Made by a program: the position numbers and the translations under genes. This document shows positions 18,015-27,017 of a stretch of 64,000 nucleotides of DNA, one piece after another (position 1 is the first letter of the stretch; the number at the start of each line of letters is the position of its first letter). A model generated the notes under the pieces. It searched no databases, was not told the origin of the DNA, and worked only from the letters and a program-made list of their open reading frames with translations. Source of the DNA: Deltaproteobacteria bacterium (GTDB lineage Bacteria > Myxococcota_A > UBA9160 > UBA4427); NCBI GenBank assembly GCA_002719955.1, contig PBFW01000008.1:62001-126000 (forward strand). Reading direction: 5' to 3'.

Positions 18015-19190
18015 CTACCGGGGCACGCGCGGCATGCGCAGTCCAGCCATCGATACGATCTCGCGCTGGATCTCGTTGACCCCGCCACCGAATGTGTTGA
18101 TCGTGCCGAGGCGCGCTTCGAGCTCTATCTCGCCGTTGATCTGGGCGGCGGGTGAGCCGGACTGGACCAGGGCGCTGGGCCCGACGATCTCCTGGAGTAG
18201 CCGGTAGACTTCGAGGACGGCCTCGGTTCCGTAGATCTTGACCGCCGAAGCATCCGCGGGATTCACGAAGCCGGCTTCGAGCTGGGCTGCCATGCGCCAA
18301 TTGAGCAGTTTCATCGCTTCGATCCGCGCGAAGACCTCGGCCAGGTTCTGCTGGACCCACGCGAGGTCGAGGACTTTTCCACCCTCCGGCGTCTCCGTGT
18401 CACGGGCCCATTCGATCACCCCTTCGGTTCGTGCGTAGGTTGCGGACCCGAATGCGGCGAGCCCCACCCGCTCGTGATTCAGCTGGGTCGTGATCAGTTT
18501 CCAGCCCCCGTTCACGCCGCCGACGACGTTCTCCTTGGGGACGCGGACATCGTCGTAGTAGGACATCGCGGTCGCTGAGCCGCTGAGCGTGTGGATTGGG
18601 GCGGCGCTGAAGCCGGGCGAATCAGCGGGCACGATGAACATCGTGATGCCCTTGTGCTTCTTGGCCTCGGGGTCGGTGCGCGCTGCGAGCCAGATATAGT
18701 CCGTGTCGGTCGCGCCACTGGTGAACATCTTGGTGCCGTTGATGATCCAATCGTCACCATCGCGGACGGCGGTGGTCGACAGGCTCGCGAGGTCGGTTCC
18801 GGCATTGGGTTCGCTGTAACCGATCGAAAAATGACATTCGCCCGCGAGAATGCGCGGGAGGTACTCGGCCTTCTGTTCCTCGTTGCCGAAATCCATCAGC
18901 GCCGGACCCACGGTCGAAACGGTGACGAAAGGGAAGGGCGCGCCGGAGCGGCGCTGCTCTTCGAGGAAGATCATCTGCTCGACCATCGTCATGCCGCCGC
19001 CGCCGAATTTCGTCGGCCATCCGACGCCGAGCCATCCGTCCTTACCGATCTGCCGGATCATTTCGCGGTATTTCGCACCGCCTTCCATCCCGCTGACCGT
19101 CGCGCGGACTTCGGGGGTCATCAGGTTGTCGAAATAGGCGCGCAATTTCGTGCGAAGGGCCTTCTGCTCGGGGGTCAGGTCGATATGCAT
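18015..19190 (-). CDS. chsE2: ChsE2 (FadE29)-like acyl-CoA dehydrogenase subunit
   Basis: A 391-residue acyl-CoA dehydrogenase. The N-terminus MHIDLTPEQKALRTKLRAYF, the core GYSEPNAGTDLASLSTTAVR and TTQLNHERVGL, and the C-terminus FGGGVNEIQREIVSMAGL then PRVPR resemble mycobacterial FadE29 (ChsE2) from memory. With ChsE1 it would form the heteromeric enzyme that introduces the side-chain double bond. It is the first gene of the five-gene run; a KstR-like site lies at 19334-19347, about 145 bp upstream of its start. Confidence 0.87.
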   Translation of the reverse strand: MHIDLTPEQKALRTKLRAYFDNLMTPEVRATVSGMEGGAKYREMIRQIGKDGWLGVGWPTKFGGGGMTMVEQMIFLEEQRRSGAPFPFVTVSTVGPALMDFGNEEQKAEYLPRILAGECHFSIGYSEPNAGTDLASLSTTAVRDGDDWIINGTKMFTSGATDTDYIWLAARTDPEAKKHKGITMFIVPADSPGFSAAPIHTLSGSATAMSYYDDVRVPKENVVGGVNGGWKLITTQLNHERVGLAAFGSATYARTEGVIEWARDTETPEGGKVLDLAWVQQNLAEVFARIEAMKLLNWRMAAQLEAGFVNPADASAVKIYGTEAVLEVYRLLQEIVGPSALVQSGSPAAQINGEIELEARLGTINTFGGGVNEIQREIVSMAGLRMPRVPR

Positions 19191-19654
19191 CTTGTTCGTC
19201 GCCTCTGAAGGGACCCCTCACTTCTCGTGGCGAAAAGGCTGCGACGAGTCGGTGAGGAAGTGCTGGGAAATGGGCGGCGATCGCGATGCGGACGCCGCGT
19301 AGCCCGGAGACTATAACGGCGAGATTCCGGAGGTGAAACACGTTCTACTGCCCCGGCGGCATACCCTGGGGGGTTTCTGCTCCGCGAAACCATCCCCCGA
19401 GCGGGTCTTCGGGGTCGTACCGTATCGGTGGGTCAGCAGACGGCGGCTGTCGAGTCGAGAGGCTCGGTCGAAAATGATCTTTCGATCTCGTGGACTGAAG
19501 GCCTTCGTTCTGCCTCCTTTGTGGGCTGAGGCGGGCGGACGCGGGCCGGCGGGTGGGTCGATTCCTTCTCTCGGCTTTCCAGCATGCACTGAAAAACGAG
19601 TCGCGCGCATCGATCGTTGGTGCGGGGCGAGAGGTTCGATCGATTACCTATTTG
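19191..19654. other. Upstream region of the igr-like operon
   Basis: This 464-bp stretch separates the recQ stop codon from the chsE2-like gene, both on the minus strand, and has no convincing coding frame. It must hold the promoter of the igr-like operon. The only conserved-looking element is the palindrome at 19334-19347. Confidence 0.6.
19334..19347. promoter_or_regulatory. KstR-like operator
   Basis: The 14-mer TGAAACACGTTCTA fits TnnAACnnGTTnnA, the consensus known for KstR, the TetR-family repressor of steroid catabolism in actinobacteria. It is imperfectly palindromic beyond the fixed positions and lies 144 bp before the first gene of the igr-like operon. Eight fixed bases would be expected about once by chance in 64 kb, so only the position makes it notable. 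No kstR gene is in the window. Confidence 0.45.
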
Positions 19655-21619
19655 TTAGTCGTTTGCGAGTCCCGCGTTCACATCGCGTAGGACTGCGAGA
19701 ATGCCCTCGCCGTATTTGTTTGCTTTGGCCTCGCCGATGCCATGGGCGAGCGTGAGATCCTCCTCTCGTTCCGGAGAGAGGCGGGCGAGTTCTCGCAGGG
19801 ATCGATCGCTCGCGACGACGTAGGGTGGGACGCCTTCGGCTTCAGCCGTCGTCAGGCGATGGATTCGGAGTGCTTCGAAGCGCGCTTGCGCAGCATCATC
19901 CATCGGCAGGTCTTCGGGCCCCCCCTCGCGCTTCGCGGCCTGGCCCCTGCGCCGGATGACGAAGGAGTGTCCTCCCCCGGCGTCGCTCGATGCAGTGCCC
20001 GTGCGTGGGAGAGCGCCCTTCTCAGGAGGAAGTAGCAGGCGCGCCGCGCGTTCCCCCCGCATGACCGCCACACCGGTCTCCGTCAGCGTGGCGACAGGAC
20101 GATCGCCGCCTTCGAAATCGACCCACCCCGCCGTCACACAGCGCCGCAGCAGTTTCGTGAGCCAGATTTCATCGCGGTTCGCGAGAATGCCGAAGGTCTT
20201 CGTCAGGTCGAGGCCCGAACTTCGCAATCGCGTATCCGCCTGGCCCCGCAAGAGCGCGACCGCCGCGCTCAGGCCGAAGCGTCCATGGATGCGGGCGATC
20301 GCGGAGAGCGCCTTGCGCAGCAGCAGCGTGACCTCCTCCTCGCTCTCCGTGTTCGCGAGCGATTGGCCCGAAGCCATGCGCTCACACACATCACATCGCC
20401 CGCAACCGGAGAGGGTCTCCTCTTCGTCCCCGAAATAGCGCAAGACCGCGTCGTGTCGGCAGCTGCCACCCTCGGCGAAACGCATCAACTCGAGAAAGAG
20501 CGACCAGCGATGGCGCGCGCTCTCGCTCGCTGCACGCTCGGCGCCGGGGTTCGATTCGAAGCCGTGGGCTGGCGAATCCGATTCGATCAGCGCACGACGG
20601 CGCGCGAGGTCACCGGGGCCGACCAGCATCTGCCCGACCGCTGGATCGTCGTCGCGCCCGGCGCGCCCGACCTCCTGGTAATAGGCTTCGATCGATCCGG
20701 GCGGTGCCAGGTGGATCACGGCGCGCACGTCGGAGCGGTCGATTCCCATCCCGAATGCGTTCGTCGCTGTGATGACCTCGAGTTCTCCTTCGGCGAAAGC
20801 GGTGTGCACCTCCTCGCGTCGCTCGGAGGTCAGCCCGGCGTGATAGGACTCGGCTCGCCAACCACGGCCAATCAGCCGATCGCGCTCGGATTCGGTGCTC
20901 TTGCGGGTTGGTCCGTAGATGATCGCGCAGCCACGTTTTGCACCCGGCTCGCCGAGGGTTTCATGGAGGACGCGGTCGACGGCTCGGCGACGATCGCTCG
21001 CTCGCTCGACCTCGGCGACGCGAAGTGAGAGGTTGGGTCGGGCGAAGCCGCGAACGAGCTGAGACGTCTCGGGCGGAAGGGAGAGTCGAACAAGGATTTC
21101 GTCTCGGACGTAGGGGGTTGCGGTGGCCGTACAGGCCAACACACGCGCTTCCGGATGCTCCGCGAGGACCCGCCCGATCTCGAGGTATTCGGGACGAAAA
21201 TCGTGGCCCCACTCGCTGATGCAATGGGCTTCGTCGATCGCGAAGAGGGGGCACTCGATCCGGCGCAGGATCTCTCGAAAGCGCGCAAAGACGAGGCGCT
21301 CCGGGGCGACGTAGAGCATCCGCAGGCGTCCGCCCTCGAAGGCATCGAGGCGTCGGGCCATCTCGGCACCGTCCAGCGTGGAGGCGAGGAACGTCGCCTC
21401 GATTCCGAGGCACTCGAGGGTGTCGACCTGATCCCGCATCAATGCGATCAGCGGTGAGACGACGATGGTCGTTCCCGGCAGGATCAGCGCGGGTAGCTGG
21501 TAACAGAGGCTCTTGCCGCCGCCGGTCGGGGCGACGAGTAGCAGGCGCCGTTCGTCGAGGAGCCCCTCGATGGCCTCCCGCTGGCCCGGGCGGAATTCGG
21601 CGTGGCCCAGGCGCGCCAG
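19655..21619 (-). CDS. recQ: RecQ-family ATP-dependent DNA helicase, no usual start codon
   Basis: A RecQ helicase with EFRPGQ, Walker A (PTGGGKSLCYQLPAL), Walker B (AIDEAHCISEWGHDFRPEY), TATATP, FGMGIDRSDVR and YYQEVGRAGRD, a zinc-binding Cys cluster (CRHDAVLRYFGD ... CGRCDVC) and a C-terminal HRDC domain (about the last 85 residues). It unwinds recombination and replication intermediates. The frame is open from 21721, but the first ATG, GTG or TTG in it is the TTG at 21442, which lies after Walker A. I placed the 5' end at an in-frame CTG (21619) as a guess. An ATG at 21648, about 20 residues before EFRPGQ, is one frame off, next to a 12-bp tandem repeat. So the gene either uses a non-AUG start or carries an indel (real or assembly). 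Confidence 0.82.
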   Translation of the reverse strand: MARLGHAEFRPGQREAIEGLLDERRLLLVAPTGGGKSLCYQLPALILPGTTIVVSPLIALMRDQVDTLECLGIEATFLASTLDGAEMARRLDAFEGGRLRMLYVAPERLVFARFREILRRIECPLFAIDEAHCISEWGHDFRPEYLEIGRVLAEHPEARVLACTATATPYVRDEILVRLSLPPETSQLVRGFARPNLSLRVAEVERASDRRRAVDRVLHETLGEPGAKRGCAIIYGPTRKSTESERDRLIGRGWRAESYHAGLTSERREEVHTAFAEGELEVITATNAFGMGIDRSDVRAVIHLAPPGSIEAYYQEVGRAGRDDDPAVGQMLVGPGDLARRRALIESDSPAHGFESNPGAERAASESARHRWSLFLELMRFAEGGSCRHDAVLRYFGDEEETLSGCGRCDVCERMASGQSLANTESEEEVTLLLRKALSAIARIHGRFGLSAAVALLRGQADTRLRSSGLDLTKTFGILANRDEIWLTKLLRRCVTAGWVDFEGGDRPVATLTETGVAVMRGERAARLLLPPEKGALPRTGTASSDAGGGHSFVIRRRGQAAKREGGPEDLPMDDAAQARFEALRIHRLTTAEAEGVPPYVVASDRSLRELARLSPEREEDLTLAHGIGEAKANKYGEGILAVLRDVNAGLAND

Positions 21620-21836
21620 ACCTTCGGAAAGGGCGTCGGAAAGGGCATGAGGAGGAGACGCGGAGCCGGCCAGTGGATGATCCTTCGGAGACTGCTCCGG
21701 GCAGAGTCGTCTGATGGAATGCTACGCGCGGAGGCTAGCACGACTCGCCCTCGGCGAGGCGGCGTGAATGCTTCGATTCGGGCACTCTCTCGTGGGGCGG
21801 TCTTCATCCGTCGCCAGCAGGGAGGAGGAAGCGTCG

Positions 21837-22244
21837 ATGGTGGAAATGAAACTCGTCTACGAGGGCGGACTGCATACGAGCGCGGAGCACGGGCCGTCGC
21901 GGGCCTGCGTCGAGACGGATGCGCCCGTGGACAATCAGGGCAAGGGCGAAGCCTTCTCTCCGACGGACCTGCTCGCGACGTCGCTGGCGAGCTGCATGCT
22001 GACGACGATGGCGATCGCGGGTGACCGCATGGGTTGGGAGCTCGACGGAGCTCGTGCTCGGGTCGAGAAGCATATGGAACTCGTGCCGCGTCGACGGGTG
22101 GGACGCGTCGTCGTCGAACTCGACCTGCCGGCGGGTTTGCCGGGCGACGCGAGGGGACGTCTCGAGGAGGCCGCTCGCGGCTGTCCGGTTGCGGTCTCCC
22201 TTCATCCGGAGACGGTGATCGATCTGTCGCTGCGCTGGCTTTAG
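21837..22244 (+). CDS. OsmC/Ohr-family protein
   Basis: A 135-residue OsmC-fold protein. FSPTDLLATSLASCMLTTMAIAG and EEAARGCPVAVSLHPETVI carry the two conserved Cys that reduce organic hydroperoxides in this family. The ATG at 21837 is preferred because it follows GGGAGGAGGAAG. It is divergent from recQ and is followed 33 bp later by a GST-like gene on the same strand, so a peroxide/thiol defence pair is plausible. Confidence 0.86.
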   Translation: MVEMKLVYEGGLHTSAEHGPSRACVETDAPVDNQGKGEAFSPTDLLATSLASCMLTTMAIAGDRMGWELDGARARVEKHMELVPRRRVGRVVVELDLPAGLPGDARGRLEEAARGCPVAVSLHPETVIDLSLRWL

Positions 22245-22277
22245 AGGTCGGGTCCGCTGACGAGACGGGGGCGAGGG

Positions 22278-23144
22278 ATGGAGCGATATGCGATCTACGG
22301 CGATCTGGCGACGCGGGAGACGCTTACCCTGGCGAGCGTCCTCCACGTCAAGGGGGTCGCCGCCGACTACATCGAAGAAACGGCTTCGCTCTCGCTGGCC
22401 CTCGCCAGTCGCGCGGGTCGCGAAGAGGGGCCCTTTCTGAGAACACCGGAGGGATTCGTTCTGGCGAATCTCCACTCGATACTCGAGTTCATCGAGCGCG
22501 TTTACCCGGATCCCTCGCTGGTTCCGACGAAGCCGGTGCGCCGGATCTGCCTTCGGCTGATCGAGGATTGGCTGGAATTGTGGCTGCCCCATTGGCCCAG
22601 GCGGTCCTGGGGAACCCTCGAGCGGCTGGGTGCCCACCTCGGTTCCGCTGGCTTTCTGCTCGGCCGGCGTCCGACCCGAGCGGATTGGATTCTCGCGGGA
22701 TGGCTCGAGAGCGAGGTATTGGTCCACGCGCAGGCGCGTTTACATCTCGAACGCGAAGCCCCGCGTCTGGTCTCGCTGGGTGAAGACCTGCTCGCTCGGG
22801 AGCTTTCCCTTTCCGAAGAGGTCGATGATGCGATCCCGATCTCGCTGCTCGGGATTCTCGAAGAGATCGCGACCGACTATCACGCCTATCTCGCGCATAA
22901 CCATCAGGCACTCAAGGAGCACGAGGAAACTGTGCCGATCGATCTCGGCCTTGGCCTGCAGGCACTCCCGATTCAGAAGGTCGCGGAATCCAGACGGATC
23001 GATCTCGGCCGTGAGATCGCTGAACTCGATCGCCCCATCCGAAAGCGGGTCACGGAGTTGCTCGAACCCGTCGGTGCCTGGCACGCGCTGACTCTTCCGC
23101 CGGCGCTCACGGAGATGGATCCGCAGGATCCGCGAAGCCTCTGA
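22278..23144 (+). CDS. Glutathione S-transferase-like protein
   Basis: A 288-residue protein. Residues about 1-80 resemble a thioredoxin-fold GST N-domain, with FLRTPEGFVLANLHSILEFI like the glutathione-binding 'P...NS..I..yi' segment, and residues about 90-150 resemble the helical C-domain (GFLLGRRPTRADWILAGWL). The last 130 residues extend beyond a usual GST and were not recognised. Glutathione binding is inferred, not shown: the usual Asn/Ser pair reads NLH-S. It follows the OsmC gene in the same direction. Confidence 0.65.
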   Translation: MERYAIYGDLATRETLTLASVLHVKGVAADYIEETASLSLALASRAGREEGPFLRTPEGFVLANLHSILEFIERVYPDPSLVPTKPVRRICLRLIEDWLELWLPHWPRRSWGTLERLGAHLGSAGFLLGRRPTRADWILAGWLESEVLVHAQARLHLEREAPRLVSLGEDLLARELSLSEEVDDAIPISLLGILEEIATDYHAYLAHNHQALKEHEETVPIDLGLGLQALPIQKVAESRRIDLGREIAELDRPIRKRVTELLEPVGAWHALTLPPALTEMDPQDPRSL

Positions 23145-23219
23145 GCGACTGCGGAAGAGAGTTCTGGCCGAAACCCTCGAGTGGTTCGACGAGGTGTCTC
23201 GGAGGGCGACCGCGTCCGG

Positions 23220-24107
23220 TCAGGCTAGCTCGCCCCGCTCGATGGACTCGAAGAGGGCATCGCCCTTGATGCTGCGAGCGACGTCTTCGAGCCAGGGAAA
23301 TTTGCGAATCGTGTGGCCACCGTCGACCGTCAGGCATTGCCCGGTGATCCAAGCGGATTCTGGGCCGGCCAGGAAGCGGATCGCGCGGGCGATATCCTCG
23401 GGTGCTCCGTCCTTCTCGATCGGCTGTTCGGCCAGAAAGGTGTCCACGAGTGGCCGATTCTCGAAGATGGCGTCGGTCGCGCCGGTTCGCGTCAGGCCCG
23501 GCCGGACCGCGTTCACGCGAATGTCGTATTGTCCAATCTCGTCGGCGGCGACCTTGACGAGCTGATCGCAGGCGGCCTTCGATGCACAGTAGGCGGACAG
23601 AAAAGGGGAGGACAGGGTGGAGGCGGTCGAGGATACGATGACGATCGCCCCCCCTCCAGATCCCACCATCGCAAGTCCGGCATATTTGATCATTAAATAG
23701 GTGGGGCGTATATTCATGTCGATGGTGGCACTGAATTCCTCGTCTTCGTAACCGAGCACGGGGCAGTAGTTGGCGCCGCCCGGGATCGTGATGGCGATGT
23801 CGAGCCCCGTCTCTCCCGCGGCTTCTTCGACGGCTGAGTGGACCTGCTCGCCATCCATGGCGTCGCAGATTCGCGTCGAGAGCGAGCCCCTCGCCTCCGG
23901 GACGGCTTCGCGAAGGGATCTGGCCGCCGCTTCGAGGCGGTCGCCGTCCCGGGCGCAGATCAAGAGGTCGGCGCCGTCGTGCAGGAGCGTCTCCGCGGTC
24001 GCGAGGCCGATTCCGGCGCTCGCACCGAGGACGATCGCCCGCTGACCCTTCAGGCTATCCGGTCCACCGATCTTGTTGCCCATATTAGTGGCGTTCTTCG
24101 ACGGCAT
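23220..24107 (-). CDS. Short-chain dehydrogenase/reductase
   Basis: A 295-residue SDR. The cofactor motif VLGASAGIGLATAE is a variant of TGxxxGIG; the catalytic part is VSSTASTLSSPFLSAYCASK with the Ser and YxxxK; RVNAVRPGLTRT follows, then the C-terminal TGQCLTVDGGHTI. ICARDG after the second strand suggests NADP(H). The start at 24107 follows CGAGGAGG. Substrate unknown; a hydroxysteroid or 3-hydroxyacyl substrate would fit the catabolic genes nearby, but this is a guess. Confidence 0.85.
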   Translation of the reverse strand: MPSKNATNMGNKIGGPDSLKGQRAIVLGASAGIGLATAETLLHDGADLLICARDGDRLEAAARSLREAVPEARGSLSTRICDAMDGEQVHSAVEEAAGETGLDIAITIPGGANYCPVLGYEDEEFSATIDMNIRPTYLMIKYAGLAMVGSGGGAIVIVSSTASTLSSPFLSAYCASKAACDQLVKVAADEIGQYDIRVNAVRPGLTRTGATDAIFENRPLVDTFLAEQPIEKDGAPEDIARAIRFLAGPESAWITGQCLTVDGGHTIRKFPWLEDVARSIKGDALFESIERGELA

Positions 24108-24379
24108 TCGATCCTCCTCGTCTTGTTCTGGATCGCGTCGCTGGTACGATCCCGGTTCTTCGCCGACAGGGTGAAGCGATCTGGTGAGGCCGGTCGAGCC
24201 CCTCGATTCCGACGAGGCGGGTGTCCGCGTTGCTTCCTCCGGCAATCCTCGAGGGTCGGGTCATCGGAAGGGTTCGCGAAGGCGTTCTCGCATTCACCCC
24301 GGCCGATCTTCTTGATGCGATCGATGGTTCATCTCCAAGTCGGTCGTCCGGGCACGTCCCAGCGCAGCGGAGGTGGAGC

Positions 24380-26128
24380 TTAGTCCCTACCGCGCCGGTC
24401 TTCGAGGGATACGACGGGTGCGTGTCCGGCGCTTGCCCCCAGGAGCCGCACGTCCGGGGCTCCGACGCGTGCGGCGTCCGCGGTCTGGTCATCGGGCTGG
24501 GTCTGGCTTTCGCGTTCGGCGTGAACGCGTGCGTCGTAATGCTGGATTTCCCCGGACAGGGTCGCCTCGTCCCAACCGAGGATCCCGGCCATCAGGCGAG
24601 CGGTGGGGCGAGCGGCAACGACGCCTCGGTCGAAGGTTTCGATCGAGATGCGCGTTCGGCGGGTCAGGACATCGTCGAGATGGAGCGCCCCTTCGTGGGA
24701 GGCGGCGTAGTGGATCTCGGCGCTGAGGTAGGTCGTTGCGCCTTCGAGGGGGAGACCGAGGGCGGGTGTTTCCCGGATCAGATCGAGGAGTTCCTGGGTG
24801 CGCGCGCCGTAGCGATTCAGAAGATGCTCGATCACGTTCACGTGCAGGCCGGATTCTTCGGCTAGGGCTTCGCGGCGATTCCAATGCGCGCGATAGCCCG
24901 CGGCGCCGATCAGCGGGATCGAGTCGGTGCAGCTCTTGGGGACTCTCTGTTCCAGGCCGCGCGCCGCGATGTCGACGACGTCTCTGGCCATCACGCGATA
25001 GGTCGTGTATTTGCCACCCGCGACGGTGATCAAACCCGACACGGATTGGCTCACGGCGTGCTCGCGGGAGAGCTGGCTGGTCGCGTCGCTCTCACCCTGG
25101 AGGAGCGGACGCAAGCCGGCGTAGACCCCTTCGATGTCCTCGTGGCGAAGTGGCTGAGCGAGGACCTGGTTCACGCGGTCGAGGAGATAGTCGATATCGC
25201 GCCGACTGGCGGCGGGATGCGCGAGGTCCAGATTCCAGTCGGTGTCGGTCGTGCCGATGATCCAATGGTTCTCCCACGGAATCACGAGGAGCACGCTCTT
25301 CTCGGTTCGCAAGATCAACCCCGCGTCGCCATGGATCCGATCGCGGGGAACGACGAGGTGGATCCCCTTCGAGGCGCGTACGTGGATGCGGCCCCGGCCG
25401 GCGTGTTTCTGGACGGAATCGGTCCATACGCCGGTCGCGTTCACGACCTGGCGCCCCTCGATTTCGAGAACCCGCCCCGTTTCGAGACAGCGCCCGGAGA
25501 CGCCCGAAACGCGCGTGCCGGACATGCGGAATCCCTCTGCACGGACGCTCGACAGCGTGATGGCTCCATGAACTCGCGCCGAGCGAACCAGGGCGAGGGT
25601 ATGGCGGGCATCATCGACCTGGGCATCCCAGTACTGGATCCCGCCGATCGTGCGGTCGCCGCGCAACCCCGGGAAGCGAGCGAGTACGCCTCGCCGCGTG
25701 AGGTGGTGATGGCGCGGAAGCGATCGCTTGCCGGCGAGGGTGTCGTAGAGGAGAGCGCCGGCGCCGATATAGCCACGCTCCCAGAATCGATGCGTCAGCG
25801 GAAAGAGAAAAGGGATCGGCCGCACGAGGTGAGGACAGAGGCGTTCCAGCATGAGCGTCTGTTCGGTGAGTGCCTCACGGACCAGGCGAAAGTCGAGCCT
25901 TTCGAGATAGCGGAGACCGCCGTGAATGAGTTTGCTCGAGCGGCTCGATGTTCCGGAAGCCCAGTCGCGCTGTTCGATGAGCGCGACCGAGAGTCCGCGG
26001 CTCGCGGCGTCGAGGGCGGTCCCCGCCCCGACGACGCCACCGCCGATCACGACGACGTCAAAAGTCTGCGTGCTGATGCGATCGAGATCCGCGCTTCTTT
26101 GGGCCGGATCGAGACGGGCCGGATCCAT
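24380..26128 (-). CDS. glpD: Glycerol-3-phosphate dehydrogenase, GlpD type
   Basis: A 582-residue membrane-associated flavoenzyme that oxidises sn-glycerol 3-phosphate to dihydroxyacetone phosphate and reduces quinone. The FAD motif is VVVIGGGVVGAGTALDAASR; ASGTSSRSSKLIHGGLRYLE is the classic GlpD signature; IIGTTDTDW, GVYAGLRPLL and VAGGKYTTYRVMA are further family blocks. The C-terminal domain (about residues 400-530) holds the usual helical part, followed by an about 50-residue non-conserved tail. It starts 31 bp after the end of the disrupted PilZ gene. Confidence 0.92.
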   Translation of the reverse strand: MDPARLDPAQRSADLDRISTQTFDVVVIGGGVVGAGTALDAASRGLSVALIEQRDWASGTSSRSSKLIHGGLRYLERLDFRLVREALTEQTLMLERLCPHLVRPIPFLFPLTHRFWERGYIGAGALLYDTLAGKRSLPRHHHLTRRGVLARFPGLRGDRTIGGIQYWDAQVDDARHTLALVRSARVHGAITLSSVRAEGFRMSGTRVSGVSGRCLETGRVLEIEGRQVVNATGVWTDSVQKHAGRGRIHVRASKGIHLVVPRDRIHGDAGLILRTEKSVLLVIPWENHWIIGTTDTDWNLDLAHPAASRRDIDYLLDRVNQVLAQPLRHEDIEGVYAGLRPLLQGESDATSQLSREHAVSQSVSGLITVAGGKYTTYRVMARDVVDIAARGLEQRVPKSCTDSIPLIGAAGYRAHWNRREALAEESGLHVNVIEHLLNRYGARTQELLDLIRETPALGLPLEGATTYLSAEIHYAASHEGALHLDDVLTRRTRISIETFDRGVVAARPTARLMAGILGWDEATLSGEIQHYDARVHAERESQTQPDDQTADAARVGAPDVRLLGASAGHAPVVSLEDRRGRD

Positions 26129-26159
26129 GGTCGGTTTCCCCTGAAAGCGAGCGTAGCGC

Positions 26160-26920
26160 TCAGACTTCGAGCGCCCGATGGGTGGCGGTCACGTCTTCAC
26201 GGATCGTCTGTTGGATATGCTCGGAGAGGGGTCGGAAAGCGATGGCCATGCCCCGGGGAAGAGCGTGGCGATCGGTCGGGTCGCCGACATTGGTAGAGAG
26301 GATGGTGCCGGCCACCAGAAGCCGGCCGCGATCGACGGGCAATTCGAGAGCGATCTCAGATCCGATGATCCAGGGTCGGGGCGTGACGAAATAGGCGCCG
26401 CCGGGAGAAAGGCTATAGCAGCGAGCGGCCTTCTCCCTGCCGGATGAAATAGGTGCGCGTTCGCCATTCCTTTGGAGCGCCCAATTCTCCTTGGTGCGCA
26501 CGTTCGGGAAAAGGTGCGCGCGCGGGGTTGATCTGGAAGCGCAGCGCGTGCCGACCGAAATGACCGAAAAGTGCGAGGCCGACACCCGCCTGCCGGATCT
26601 CGAGTCGACGCGCGTCGCTGGGCGCTCGGCCGAACGCGATGGGGACGAGCCTGGGGGAATGGGTTCGGATTCGCAGCTTTGCCAACTCGGCTTCGAAGTC
26701 ACTGGGCTGGATTTCGCTTTCGGGAAGAAGCACGATCGTGGGCGGTCATTCCCCCCTGGGTGTTCTCGGAGGCCTCCGCGATCGACTCCGCTCGCGCGAT
26801 GGGGGCGGGCAGGGATTCCACCTCCCGCGCCAGCGTGTGCTGGAAGGGGCTGGCGGGTTCGATCACCAGGATCGGATCCGTCGAGGGGCGCGCCAGGAGC
26901 GGTTGATTCCAGGGTTTCAT
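26160..26920 (-). pseudogene. Receiver-like/PilZ-domain protein broken by two frameshifts
   Basis: Three overlapping frames join into one protein. The first (26920 to about 26737) encodes MKPWNQPLLARPSTDPILVI and resembles the start of a receiver domain. The second (about 26733 to 26413) encodes VLLPESEIQPSDFEAELAKL and the rest of that domain. The third (about 26420 to 26160) encodes a PilZ C-terminal part, YSLSPGGAYFVTPRPW through LPRGMAIAF. Both joins are consistent with one extra base each, near 26737 (close to a run of six C at 26751-26756) and near 26415. PilZ domains bind cyclic di-GMP. It is either a decayed gene or carries sequencing errors. Confidence 0.65.
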
Positions 26921-27017
26921 CGCGTTCTCTGTTCATATCCCATTCGAGCCCGATGATTCCGGCTCCGATGCACTCAATCGGTGTCACCGAGAATTCGCTT
27001 GAGGCGATAGACTCCCG

